A DNA stretch of 64,000 nucleotides from Bacteroides sp. 51 (GTDB lineage Bacteria; Bacteroidota; Bacteroidia; Bacteroidales; Bacteroidaceae). Position numbers and translations under genes: made by a program. Where the stretch lies: contig NZ_QVMI01000010.1 in NCBI RefSeq assembly GCF_010500965.1, positions 53,380-117,379 of the forward strand. Reading direction: 5' to 3'. This document shows positions 50,079-59,197 of this stretch, piece after piece. Below the pieces are notes generated by a model. It was not told the origin of the DNA. It did no database searches and worked only from the letters and a program-made list of their open reading frames with translations. How positions within the stretch are numbered: position 1 is the stretch's first letter; each line of letters opens with the position of its first letter.

Positions 50079-50738
50079 ATGGTGAAAGATAGTGCAAAAG
50101 AAGTTCCTTATCGCGAGGATTTAAAGGAAAAAGTGATTATAGAAGCTATGGAGGCATTCAAGAGGCACGGAATCAAGAGCATCCGGATGGACGATATTGC
50201 AAACCTGCTGAGAATGTCCAAGCGTACTCTTTATGAAATCTTTGAAGATAAAGAAACACTATTGAAAGAATGTATTTTATATCATCAACAGCAAAATCAA
50301 AGGGGACTTGAAGAAATCGTCAGAGAATCAAAGAATGTGTTGGAGGTTATTCTGAAATGCTACAAAGGTAGCATTGAAATGTACCACCGCACCAACAAGA
50401 AGTTTTTTGAAGAAATCAAGAAATATCCTAAAGTTTACGATATGATTATGAATAGCCGTGAAAAAGATAATACGGTTGTTATTAACTTCCTGAAACGTGG
50501 AGTGGATCAGGGAATCTTCAGGGCTGATATAAATTTTGCTATCATACATGCATTGTTGCGCGAACAAATGGACTTGCTTATGACCTCCAACGTGTCCAAA
50601 CAATTCTCTTTCCTGGAAGTTTACGAGGCCATTATTTTTACGTATTTACGTGGCATAGCCACACAAAAAGGGGCGGAAGAACTTGACGACTTCATCAAGG
50701 AATATCGTAAAGAACAAGCTGGCGTGTCGAAAGAATAA
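50079..50738 (+). CDS. TetR-family transcriptional regulator
   Basis: The 219-residue protein has the TetR N-terminal helix-turn-helix (about 14-60; IRMDDIANLLRMSKRTLYEI) and a helical C-terminal ligand domain that I cannot assign. It precedes the efflux genes by 41 bases on the same strand and probably represses them together with itself, responding to a transported compound. That role is inferred from position. Confidence 0.88.
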   Translation: MVKDSAKEVPYREDLKEKVIIEAMEAFKRHGIKSIRMDDIANLLRMSKRTLYEIFEDKETLLKECILYHQQQNQRGLEEIVRESKNVLEVILKCYKGSIEMYHRTNKKFFEEIKKYPKVYDMIMNSREKDNTVVINFLKRGVDQGIFRADINFAIIHALLREQMDLLMTSNVSKQFSFLEVYEAIIFTYLRGIATQKGAEELDDFIKEYRKEQAGVSKE

Positions 50739-50779
50739 CTATCCCCCTCTCCAATATTAAGAAGAAAACGAAATGAAAT

Positions 50780-52120
50780 ATGAAGAAAATGAAATGTCTT
50801 ACGAATAGAAAGACCACTCTGGCATTGGCCTTTGTTTTGGCTTTTGGTGGCGTGAGGGCACAAAGTGCCCAAGATACACTCAGGCTTACGCTGAATCAGG
50901 CGTTGGAAATTGCATTGAATGACAATCCGACCATTAAAGTGGCAGATCAAGAGATTACACTGAAGAAAACGGCTAACAGGGAGGCTTACGCGGGACTTCT
51001 TCCCGAAGTATCTTTGGTTGGCGGTTATCAGCGTGCTATAAAGAAGCAGTCCATGGCTTTTCAGGGACAAGTAGTTGAGATTGGTATTGATAACACATAC
51101 AATGGTGGGCTTAATATAAGTTTGCCTATATTTGCTCCGGCACTTTATAAAAGTATTAGTCTGACTAAATCAGATGTTGACCTGGCTGTGGAAAAAGCCC
51201 GTTCGTCGAAAATCAGTATGGTTAACCAAGTCACCAAGGCTTACTATCAGTTGCTTTTGGCGCAGGATAGCCATGTGGTACTGAAGAAAAGTTACGATCA
51301 GGCTGTGGCCAACTATAATGTAGTAAATGCAAAGTACGAACAAGGTAGCGTGAGCGAATATGATAAGATTCGTGCCGAGGTACAGATGCGCAATCTGGTT
51401 CCGACAGTTGTTTCTGCCCGTAATGGAGTGAACTTGGCCCGCCTGCAACTTAAAGTGCTTATGGGTATGGACCCGGATATAGAAATTGCCATTATAGGCA
51501 ACCTGAAAGACTACGAATTAACGATGTTTCAGCAACAACTTGACGAACGCTCTGTTGATCTGAGCAATAACAGTGATTTGAAGCAACTTGATCTTAATGC
51601 AGAACTGCTGAAAAAAAGTTTGAAACTGAAACAAACTAACTTTATGCCAACTCTGGGGGCATCGTTCAACTACACCTATATGTCGATGAATGAGAACTTC
51701 CGCATTGCGCATTATGATTGGTATCCTTATTCTACCCTTGGCCTTAGCCTGACTATTCCTTTGTTTAAAGCAAGTAACTTTACAACGCTGAAACAAACAA
51801 AGATCCAGATGTATCAGCTGACTGAGACTAAAACCAACGCGGAACGTCAGTTACAGATGCAGGCAACAAGCTATCTGGACAATATGAATGCAAGTACAGA
51901 GCAGGTGGTAAGTAATAAGGAGAGCGTTCACCAGGCTGAAAAAGGCCGGGAGATTGCTAAAAAGCGTTATGAAGTAGGAAAAGGAACGATTCTTGAGTTG
52001 AATGATTCGGAAGTAGCACTTACCCAGGCAGAACTCACTTATAATCAATCTATTTTTGATTACCTGACGGCTAAAGCTGACCTTGATCAGGTGTTAGGTG
52101 CGGAGCCTGCCATTAAATAA
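50780..52120 (+). CDS. TolC-type outer membrane efflux protein
   Basis: The 446-residue protein has a signal peptide (cleavage near VRAQSAQD, about residue 30) and two repeats of the outer membrane efflux protein family with long coiled-coil segments (about 170-215 and 370-420; KGREIAKKRYEVGKGTILEL). It would form the outer membrane channel of the tripartite pump with the next two genes. Confidence 0.92.
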   Translation: MKKMKCLTNRKTTLALAFVLAFGGVRAQSAQDTLRLTLNQALEIALNDNPTIKVADQEITLKKTANREAYAGLLPEVSLVGGYQRAIKKQSMAFQGQVVEIGIDNTYNGGLNISLPIFAPALYKSISLTKSDVDLAVEKARSSKISMVNQVTKAYYQLLLAQDSHVVLKKSYDQAVANYNVVNAKYEQGSVSEYDKIRAEVQMRNLVPTVVSARNGVNLARLQLKVLMGMDPDIEIAIIGNLKDYELTMFQQQLDERSVDLSNNSDLKQLDLNAELLKKSLKLKQTNFMPTLGASFNYTYMSMNENFRIAHYDWYPYSTLGLSLTIPLFKASNFTTLKQTKIQMYQLTETKTNAERQLQMQATSYLDNMNASTEQVVSNKESVHQAEKGREIAKKRYEVGKGTILELNDSEVALTQAELTYNQSIFDYLTAKADLDQVLGAEPAIK

Positions 52121-52151
52121 CGAAGAAAAAAAACGAAAATAAGAAAACGAA

Positions 52152-53168
52152 ATGAAAAAGAGTTTTTATTTAATTGCCCTGCTTGCTGTTGTGGTGCTGG
52201 GCTCATGTTCCGGTGGGAAGGATGATTCTACCGTAGAAAAAAAAGAAGAAAAGCCGGTAGTAAAACTGGCCAATGTATTTGCCCGTCCGGTAGACCAGGT
52301 TCAGGAGTATACAGCTACTGTTGAGGCAGAAGTGAAAAATAATATAGCACCTCAGTCACCGGTTCGTATTGACAAAATCTTTGTGGAAGTAGGCGACCGT
52401 GTATCAAAAGGTCAGAAACTGGTACAAATGGATGCGGCAAACCTGCTCCAACTGAAGTTGCAGGTGGAAAACCAGGAGATTGAATTTAAACGTACCGATG
52501 AGCTTTATAAAGTGGGTGGTGCTTCTAAATCAGAATGGGATGCTGCAAAAATGACCTTGGATGTTCGGAAAACATCTTATCAGAACTTGTTGGAAAACAC
52601 AGGGTTAGTAAGCCCGATTAATGGAGTGATTACAGCCCGTAATTATGATAACGGTGATATGTACAGTGGTGGCAATCCGGTTTTGGTTGTAGAACAAATC
52701 ACTCCGGTGAAATTGATGATCAACGTATCCGAAACCTATTTCACTAAGGTAAAGAAAGGAGCCGCTGTCGCTGTTAAAGTCGATGTATATGGCGATGAAG
52801 AATTTACGGGCAATATTAGTTTAGTTTACCCCACTATTGATCCTCTTACCCGTACTTTCCCTGTGGAAATTAAGTTGGCTAACAAAGATCAGAGAGTGCG
52901 TCCGGGAATGTTCGCCCGTGCGACGATCAATTTCGGTACTGCTGAGCACGTTGTGGTTCCGGATCAGGCGATTGTTAAGCAGGCCGGTTCGGGCGACCGT
53001 TACGTTTATGTCTACAAAAACGGAAAAGTGTCTTATAACAAAGTAGAGCTTGGACGCCGTATGAATACTGAGTATGAGCTGATCTCGGGAGTAGAAGACA
53101 ATGCTCAGGTGGTCATTGCCGGGCAGGCACGATTACTGAACGACATGGAGGTCCAGGTAACAAATTAA
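52152..53168 (+). CDS. RND efflux periplasmic adaptor lipoprotein
   Basis: The 338-residue protein has a lipoprotein signal (VVVLGSCS, Cys19) and the membrane fusion protein order: barrel-sandwich/lipoyl half (PQSPVRIDKIFVEVGDRVSK), hairpin helices (about 95-135), second lipoyl half, beta barrel and membrane-proximal domain ending near residue 338. It bridges the RND transporter and the outer membrane channel. Confidence 0.93.
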   Translation: MKKSFYLIALLAVVVLGSCSGGKDDSTVEKKEEKPVVKLANVFARPVDQVQEYTATVEAEVKNNIAPQSPVRIDKIFVEVGDRVSKGQKLVQMDAANLLQLKLQVENQEIEFKRTDELYKVGGASKSEWDAAKMTLDVRKTSYQNLLENTGLVSPINGVITARNYDNGDMYSGGNPVLVVEQITPVKLMINVSETYFTKVKKGAAVAVKVDVYGDEEFTGNISLVYPTIDPLTRTFPVEIKLANKDQRVRPGMFARATINFGTAEHVVVPDQAIVKQAGSGDRYVYVYKNGKVSYNKVELGRRMNTEYELISGVEDNAQVVIAGQARLLNDMEVQVTN

Positions 53169-53200
53169 AATAGAGAGGCTGATAAAATAGAATAATTATT

Positions 53201-56200
53201 ATGAGTATATACGAAGGAGCGGTTAAAAAACCGATTATGACCTACCTGTGCTTTGTAGCTGTGGTAATCTTTGGTCTCTTTTCTTTGTCCAGGCTACCGG
53301 TAGACTTGTTGCCGGATATTGAAACAAACACCATCATGGTGATGACTTCTTATCCGGGTGCGAGTGCTTCGGACGTGGAGAACAATGTATCCCGTCCGCT
53401 GGAAAACGTGTTGAATACAGTTAGTAACCTCAAACATATCAGTTCCCGTTCATCAGAAAACTCTTCTGTAATTACATTGGAGTTTGAATATGGTTACGAT
53501 ATTGATGTGCTTACCAACGACGTCCGCGATAAGTTGGATATGATTACATCTGCTCTTCCCGATGATGTAGAAACACCTATTATCTTTAAGTTTAGTACAG
53601 ACATGATCCCTATTGTGATGCTTTCTGTACAGGCTGAAGAAAGTCAGGCTGCACTTTACAAGATACTGGACGATAATGTGGCCAATCCGTTGGCTCGTAT
53701 TCCCGGGGTGGGTACGGTTTCTATTGCCGGTGCACCTAAGCGTGAAATCCAGATTTATTGCGACCCGAATAAGTTGGAGGCTTATAACCTGACGGTTGAA
53801 ACGATCAGTTCTATTGTCAGTGCCGAAAACCGTAATATCCCGGGGGGTAATTTTGATATTGGTAACGAAACATATGCATTGCGCGTAGAAGGGGAATTTA
53901 AAGATGCCCGCCAGATGGAGAGCATTGTTGTGGGCACTAATAATGGGGCAACTGTTTACCTGCGCGATGTGGCACGTGTTGTCGATACGGTAGAAGAACG
54001 CGCACAGGAAGCCTATACAAACGGTAAGCGCGGAGCGATGATCATTGTGCAAAAACAATCGGGTGCAAACTCGGTAAACATTGCTCAAAAGGTTATCAAC
54101 TCCATGCCCGAACTACAAAAAACACTGCCTTCCGATGTGAAGCTGGGGATTATCTTTGATACCTCCGAAAATATTTTGCTTACCATCAACAGTTTGGGCG
54201 AAACCGTAGGCTTTGCTCTATTGTTCGTTGTGCTTGTTGTGTTCCTTTTCCTTGGGCGTTGGAGGGCTACGGTAATTATTTCTATCGTTATTCCTTTCTC
54301 GCTGATTGCTTCGTTTATCTATCTGGCCATTACCGGGAACTCGTTGAACATCATATCATTGTCTTCACTTTCCATTGCGATTGGTATGGTGGTGGATGAT
54401 GCGATCGTGGTACTTGAGAACGTAACCACGCATATTGAGCGCGGGTCTGATCCTAAACAGGCTGCTGTGCACGGTACCAATGAGGTTGCTATCTCGGTAA
54501 TCGCATCTACGCTGACGATGCTTGCTGTGTTCTTCCCGTTGACCATGATTACAGGTATGACGGGTGTGCTCTTCAAACAGTTAGGCTGGATGATGTGTAC
54601 CATTATGATTGTATCAACCATAGCTGCCTTATCATTAACACCGATGATGTGTTCGCAGATTTTGCGTTTGCAGAAAAAGCAGTCTAAGGCATTTACAACA
54701 TTCTATGGTCCTATACAAAGAGGGTTGGATAGCCTGGATAAATGGTATGCCCGCTTGCTCGACTGGTCTGTACGTCATCGTATTGTGATTGTCCTTGCGT
54801 GTGTTGTTTTCTTTGTTGTCAGTATGTTCTGTGCTAAGTTTATCAGTACGGAGTTCTTCCCTGTACAGGATAGTGGACAGATAACAGCTACGCTTGAATT
54901 GCCGATCGGTACGCGTAAAGAAGTGGCTCAGAGGGTTACTGCAAAGCTTACGGATGAGTGGATGCAGAAATATCCCGAGATGATTGTTTGTAACTATCGT
55001 GTAGGACAGGCTGATTCGGATAATATTTTTGCCTCTATGTCCGATAATGGACCACATATCGTATCATTCAATATTCGTCTGAGTAATGTTGGTGAGCGTG
55101 AACGTAGTATGATGGAGATCGGTGAAGGCATGCGTAAGGATTTGCTAGCCTACCCGGAATTCAGCAAGACGCAGGTTGTAGTCGGAGGAAGTGGTGGTAT
55201 GGGTGGACAGGCCACGGCGGACTTTGAAATTTACGGATATAGCATGTCTGTGACCGATGAAATGGCCCAGGAATTGAAACGCCGGCTCTTTGAATTGAAA
55301 GGGGTGACGGAGGTTAATATTAGCCGTGGCGACTATCAGCCGGAATATCAGGTCGATTTCGATCGTGAAAAGTTGGCGTTACATGGTCTCAACCTGTCTA
55401 CTGCGGGTAATTATTTGCGTAACCGTATTAATGGTTCTACCTCTTCGCAATATCGTGAAGATGGTGATGAATATGATATTAAAGTACGTTATGCCCCGGA
55501 GTTCCGTACCAGTTTGGAAAGCATCGAAGACATTCTCATCTATAATGCAAAAGGAGAGGCTGTTCGTGTGAAGGATCTGGGTACAGTCGTTGAACGTTTT
55601 ACACCGCCTACGATTGAGCGTAAAGACCGTGAGCGTATTGTAACTGTCTCTGCTGTAGTTGGTGCAGATGCTGTTCTCGGGGATGTGGTAGCAGAGGGAG
55701 TCGCTGTAATTAACAATATGGATATTCCTGCGGGAATCAATATACAAGTTGCCGGTACGTATGAAGACCAGATAGAATCATTCCAGGATCTTGGAGTATT
55801 GGGTGTCTTGATTATTATCCTTGTATTTATCGTGATGGCTGCTCAGTTTGAGTCGCTGACTTATCCGTTTATTATTATGTTCTCCGTTCCTTTTGCAGCC
55901 AGTGGTGTATTGATGGCGCTATTCTTCACCGGAAGTACGCTGAGTGTGATGAGTTTGCTGGGGGGGATTATGTTGATTGGTATCGTAGTGAAGAACGGTA
56001 TTGTGTTGATTGACTATATCATTCTTTGCCGTGAGCGTGGACAGGCGGTTATTAACTCGGTTGTTACGGCAGGTAAGAGCCGTCTTCGTCCGGTATTGAT
56101 GACTACGGCTACTACCATTCTGGGTATGATCCCGATGGCTATAGGTACAGGTCAGGGTTCTGAAATGTGGCGCCCGATGGGTATTTCCGTAATTGGTGGT

Positions 56201-56362
56201 TTAACTGTATCTACGATTCTTACGCTGGTTCTCGTTCCGGTGGTTTATTGTATGTTTGCCGGTGTGGGTATTAAGCGTCAACGCCGGAAACTGAAAAATG
56301 CACGTGAACTTGATGATTACTATCAGGAGCATAAAAGCCAGATGACTAAAGCTAAAAAATAA
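53201..56362 (+). CDS. RND family multidrug-type efflux transporter
   Basis: The 1053-residue protein has twelve predicted transmembrane helices in two halves with large periplasmic loops, as in AcrB/MexB. The proton-relay Asp pair is present in SIAIGMVVDDAIVVLENV (TM4), which points to a drug (HAE1-like) rather than a metal transporter. The starting sequence KKPIMTYLCFVAVVIFGLFS and the LLPDIETNTIMV segment are typical. The substrate is unknown. Confidence 0.95.
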   Translation: MSIYEGAVKKPIMTYLCFVAVVIFGLFSLSRLPVDLLPDIETNTIMVMTSYPGASASDVENNVSRPLENVLNTVSNLKHISSRSSENSSVITLEFEYGYDIDVLTNDVRDKLDMITSALPDDVETPIIFKFSTDMIPIVMLSVQAEESQAALYKILDDNVANPLARIPGVGTVSIAGAPKREIQIYCDPNKLEAYNLTVETISSIVSAENRNIPGGNFDIGNETYALRVEGEFKDARQMESIVVGTNNGATVYLRDVARVVDTVEERAQEAYTNGKRGAMIIVQKQSGANSVNIAQKVINSMPELQKTLPSDVKLGIIFDTSENILLTINSLGETVGFALLFVVLVVFLFLGRWRATVIISIVIPFSLIASFIYLAITGNSLNIISLSSLSIAIGMVVDDAIVVLENVTTHIERGSDPKQAAVHGTNEVAISVIASTLTMLAVFFPLTMITGMTGVLFKQLGWMMCTIMIVSTIAALSLTPMMCSQILRLQKKQSKAFTTFYGPIQRGLDSLDKWYARLLDWSVRHRIVIVLACVVFFVVSMFCAKFISTEFFPVQDSGQITATLELPIGTRKEVAQRVTAKLTDEWMQKYPEMIVCNYRVGQADSDNIFASMSDNGPHIVSFNIRLSNVGERERSMMEIGEGMRKDLLAYPEFSKTQVVVGGSGGMGGQATADFEIYGYSMSVTDEMAQELKRRLFELKGVTEVNISRGDYQPEYQVDFDREKLALHGLNLSTAGNYLRNRINGSTSSQYREDGDEYDIKVRYAPEFRTSLESIEDILIYNAKGEAVRVKDLGTVVERFTPPTIERKDRERIVTVSAVVGADAVLGDVVAEGVAVINNMDIPAGINIQVAGTYEDQIESFQDLGVLGVLIIILVFIVMAAQFESLTYPFIIMFSVPFAASGVLMALFFTGSTLSVMSLLGGIMLIGIVVKNGIVLIDYIILCRERGQAVINSVVTAGKSRLRPVLMTTATTILGMIPMAIGTGQGSEMWRPMGISVIGGLTVSTILTLVLVPVVYCMFAGVGIKRQRRKLKNARELDDYYQEHKSQMTKAKK

Positions 56363-56373
56363 TCGTTCAATAT

Positions 56374-56667
56374 ATGAAATCAGTACTTATAACATTCGAC
56401 CAGGCACACTATGAGCAGGTTCTTTCTACGCTCGACCGTTTGAATTGCCGTGGTTTTACACATATGGAAAAGGTGCAGGGACGTGGTTCTAAAACAGGTG
56501 AGCCACATTATGGTAGCCACGCCTGGCCTGCAATGAACTCGGCCATCATTACCATAGTTGAGGACCACCGGGTGGACCCGCTACTGGATGCATTGAAAGA
56601 AATGGACGAGCGAAAAGAACAATTAGGCTTACGTGCCTTTGTCTGGAACATAGAAAAAGGTATCTAG
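56374..56667 (+). CDS. Small PII-like protein linked to the RND operon
   Basis: The 97-residue soluble protein starts 11 bases after the transporter. Its pattern (MKSVLITFDQAHYEQVLSTL ... GFTHMEKVQGRGSKTGEPHY ... ITIVEDHRVDPLLDALKEMD) resembles the ferredoxin-like PII/DUF3240 fold. Such proteins occur next to RND and other transporters and are thought to sense a ligand. I am not sure of the family and no nucleotide-site residues can be confirmed. Confidence 0.6.
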   Translation: MKSVLITFDQAHYEQVLSTLDRLNCRGFTHMEKVQGRGSKTGEPHYGSHAWPAMNSAIITIVEDHRVDPLLDALKEMDERKEQLGLRAFVWNIEKGI

Positions 56668-56695
56668 GCGGCAAGGTGCCGCTGCCAGTGGCAGC
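56668..56695. repeat. 19-bp dispersed repeat, copy B, with a second palindrome
   Basis: GCGGCAAGGTGCCGCTGCC is the exact reverse complement of 4495-4513. It overlaps GCTGCC-AGT-GGCAGC (56681-56695). It starts directly after the stop of the PII-like gene, the first of several palindromic units in 56668-56870. Confidence 0.8.
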
Positions 56696-56737
56696 AAGCC
56701 GCGCTGTGCATTTAAGTTTTGATACTGTATGGAAATT

Positions 56738-56771
56738 CCCCTCCTTTTTGAGGAGGGGTGGCCTTTAGGCC
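56738..56771. repeat. Two small palindromes, CCCCTCCT/AGGAGGGG and GGCC/GGCC
   Basis: CCCCTCCT pairs with AGGAGGGG around TTTTG (56738-56758), followed by GGCC-TTTA-GGCC (56760-56771) and CGGGGTGGT. The same CCTC-GAGG type of element appears in the inverted pair at 45573-45718. A T-rich loop rather than a T tail makes a terminator uncertain. Confidence 0.7.
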
Positions 56772-56792
56772 GGGGTGGTGGAAGCCATTTTG

Positions 56793-56870
56793 AACCGCAG
56801 AGTTTCGCAGATTAACGCAGAGTTTTACTTTTATTTATCACTCTGCGTTAATCTGCGAAACTCTGCGGTT
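56793..56870. repeat. Perfect 30-bp inverted repeat
   Basis: The arm 56793-56822 (AACCGCAGAGTTTCGCAG...) is a perfect reverse complement of 56841-56870, with an 18-base A/T-rich loop. Each arm contains the repeated word CGCAGA. It lies 31 bases before the -7 box of the following SGNH gene. Confidence 0.92.
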
Positions 56871-56900
56871 TAAAATATAATACCTTTTCCCTCTTTTCAC

Positions 56901-56908
56901 TATCTTTG
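56901..56908 (+). promoter_or_regulatory. Putative promoter, -7 box, of the O-acetylation cassette
   Basis: TATCTTTG fits TAnnTTTG, 23 bases before the ATG at 56932. The -33 element is unclear. Confidence 0.5.
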
Positions 56909-56931
56909 CATCTTCTTAGTCATTTGTCTGC

Positions 56932-58302
56932 ATGAAGAATTATTTAAAATATTCGCTGTGGTTTACTATACTTGTGCTCGCCAGTCTTTTTGGATTAGGC
57001 TTCCTGCCACCTATCACTATTGATGGGTATACATTGCGGCAAGTAGACTTACTCGGTGATATACGCACAACTGTTCCCGAAGAAGAAGAGGTTGATAGTT
57101 TCTTTCTCCCTCCCCCGGTCATAAAACCGGCTTTTGTGGATACATGCCGTGCCGGATTAACCTGTATTGAAGATTATAGCGACTCCACATTGCGCGGAAT
57201 GACTCCCTTTTATGAGGCTTTAAGTAGATTAGACTCCCTGAAGCGTCCGGTACGGATTGCTTTCTTTGGCGATTCTTTTATTGAAGCAGATATCCTCACG
57301 GCCGATTTGCGTGAGATGTTGCAACAAAAGTATGGTGGTTGCGGCGTTGGACTGGTAAATATCACTTCGACAACTAACGGCTTCCGTCCTACGGTGAAGC
57401 ACTCATACCGCGGATGGCGTACACACGCGGTGACCGATAGCCTTTACTTTGAACGAAAAAAGCAGGGCATAAACGGACACTATTTTATACCGGGTCCCGG
57501 TGCGTATGTAAACCTGTCGGGGCAAACGAAGTATGCCTCGTTGTTGGATACATGTGAGCAGTCGACCATTTATTTCTATAATAAAGGTGCGCTGAGCCTT
57601 ACGGCCAGAATAAACCAAAGGGATGATTTGCAGAGAACCTTTGAGGCATCAACAAAACTACAGAAGATGTCCGTCCAGGGGCGTATAGGGAGTGTGCGCT
57701 GGCAAGTCAACCATGCCGATTCGGCCTTGTTCTTTGGAGCTACGATGGATGGTTTGCATGGCGTTGCCGTCGATAACCTGTCGCTGCGTGGCAGTTCGGG
57801 ACTTTCCTTGCGCTATATTCCCGAGAAGGCGCTCACTGATTTTAATGAGCAACGTCCCTACGATTTGATTGTGTTGCAATACGGATTGAACATTGCAACC
57901 CCCCGGGGAAGTAATTATGATTTCTACTATAAAGGCATGCTTCAAACCATTGACCATTTAAAGAAATGTTTCCCGCAGGCAGGTATTTTGTTGCTTAGCG
58001 TGGGCGACCGCGATTATAAATCGGATAACGGAGAAATACGTACCATGGTTGGCGTAAAGAATCTGATACGTTATCAGCAGAATCTGGCGGCCGAGACAGG
58101 AATTGCTTTCTGGAATATGTTCGAAGCGATGGGCGGCGATGGAAGTATGGCCAAACTGGTGAATGCCAAGCCTGCCATGGCGAACTACGATTATACTCAT
58201 ATCAATTTTAAAGGAGGAGATTATTTGGCGGAATTGCTTTACGAGACACTGATCTATGGTAAAGAGCAATACGACAAGAGGCGTGCGTATGAAAAAGAGT
58301 AA
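56932..58302 (+). CDS. SGNH/GDSL hydrolase-like membrane-anchored protein
   Basis: The 456-residue protein has an N-terminal membrane anchor (about 6-26) and a periplasmic SGNH-type domain: block I IAFFGDSFIEADI with Ser115, a Gly/Asn block near IVLQYGLNIATP, and a final Asp-x-x-His as DYTHINFKGG near residue 430. Together with the next two genes it forms an AlgX/AlgJ-AlgI-like set: the MBOAT moves acetyl across the membrane and the SGNH proteins place it on a polymer. The polymer is unknown. The next gene overlaps its end by 14 bases. Confidence 0.82.
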   Translation: MKNYLKYSLWFTILVLASLFGLGFLPPITIDGYTLRQVDLLGDIRTTVPEEEEVDSFFLPPPVIKPAFVDTCRAGLTCIEDYSDSTLRGMTPFYEALSRLDSLKRPVRIAFFGDSFIEADILTADLREMLQQKYGGCGVGLVNITSTTNGFRPTVKHSYRGWRTHAVTDSLYFERKKQGINGHYFIPGPGAYVNLSGQTKYASLLDTCEQSTIYFYNKGALSLTARINQRDDLQRTFEASTKLQKMSVQGRIGSVRWQVNHADSALFFGATMDGLHGVAVDNLSLRGSSGLSLRYIPEKALTDFNEQRPYDLIVLQYGLNIATPRGSNYDFYYKGMLQTIDHLKKCFPQAGILLLSVGDRDYKSDNGEIRTMVGVKNLIRYQQNLAAETGIAFWNMFEAMGGDGSMAKLVNAKPAMANYDYTHINFKGGDYLAELLYETLIYGKEQYDKRRAYEKE

Positions 58303-59197
58303 AGGGTTGTATATTCGGGTTTGCATAAGTATAATGTTCGGTTGGGTTGCTTTGCCGGGTTGGGGACAGGACCAGATGCCCTTGTCGGCCCGTCCGGATG
58401 TACGTATAAAAGGAATCAGGGAGTTGAAAGAATATAAACTAACGCCCGATACGGTGGGGGTGCATATTCTTTTCCCAGAGGCTTTTCAGCATACAAAGCC
58501 CAATCAGATTATAGACCGGACCAATGTGTTAAAGCCGGTAATGGAACAGTTATACCGTTTGCGAACCGGTGCGTCGGAAGATACATTGCGCATCGTTCAT
58601 ATTGGCGACAGCCATGTGCGGGGCAGGATTTATCCGCGTACGGTGGGGGTGAAGCTGAGCGAGGTTTTCGGTGCTGTTTCTTATACGGATATGGGGGTGA
58701 ACGGCGCTACTTGCCTGACCTTTACGCATCCTGATCGTATTGCGGCTATAGCAGAACTTAAACCGGGGTTGCTGATTCTGTCTTTCGGGACAAACGAAAG
58801 TCACAACAAGCGATATAACTCTACCGTGCATTATCATCAGATGGATGAATTGGTGAAGTTGTTGCGCTCGCGCATGCCCGGTGTTCCGATCTTGTTGACT
58901 ACGCCTCCGGGATCGTACGAAAGTTTCCGGCAAAGCCGTCGCCGTCGTACTTATTCAATTAATCAGCGTACGGTGATTGCAGTAAATACCATCCGCAAAT
59001 ACGCCGAGGATCAGAAGCTGGCGGTGTGGGATATGTATAATGTGGTTGGAGGAAAAGACTATGCCTGCCGCAACTGGTGGGATGCCGGACTGATGCGGCC
59101 CGATCATGTGCATTATATTGCGGAGGGATACGTACTGCAAGGCGAGATTTTATTTGAAGGACTAATTAACGCATATAACAAGTATGTCTCTGATTGA
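58289..59197 (+). CDS. SGNH/GDSL hydrolase-like secreted protein
   Basis: The 302-residue protein has a signal peptide (about 1-27, VALPGWGQDQ) and SGNH blocks: VHIGDSHVRGR (Ser108), the Gly/Asn block ILSFGTNESHN, and DHVHY near the end with the catalytic Asp/His. It is the second SGNH protein of the cassette. An in-frame ATG at 58256 would add 11 residues inside the previous gene; the ATG at 58289 is chosen. It overlaps the MBOAT gene by 14 bases. Confidence 0.85.
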   Translation: MKKSKGLYIRVCISIMFGWVALPGWGQDQMPLSARPDVRIKGIRELKEYKLTPDTVGVHILFPEAFQHTKPNQIIDRTNVLKPVMEQLYRLRTGASEDTLRIVHIGDSHVRGRIYPRTVGVKLSEVFGAVSYTDMGVNGATCLTFTHPDRIAAIAELKPGLLILSFGTNESHNKRYNSTVHYHQMDELVKLLRSRMPGVPILLTTPPGSYESFRQSRRRRTYSINQRTVIAVNTIRKYAEDQKLAVWDMYNVVGGKDYACRNWWDAGLMRPDHVHYIAEGYVLQGEILFEGLINAYNKYVSD

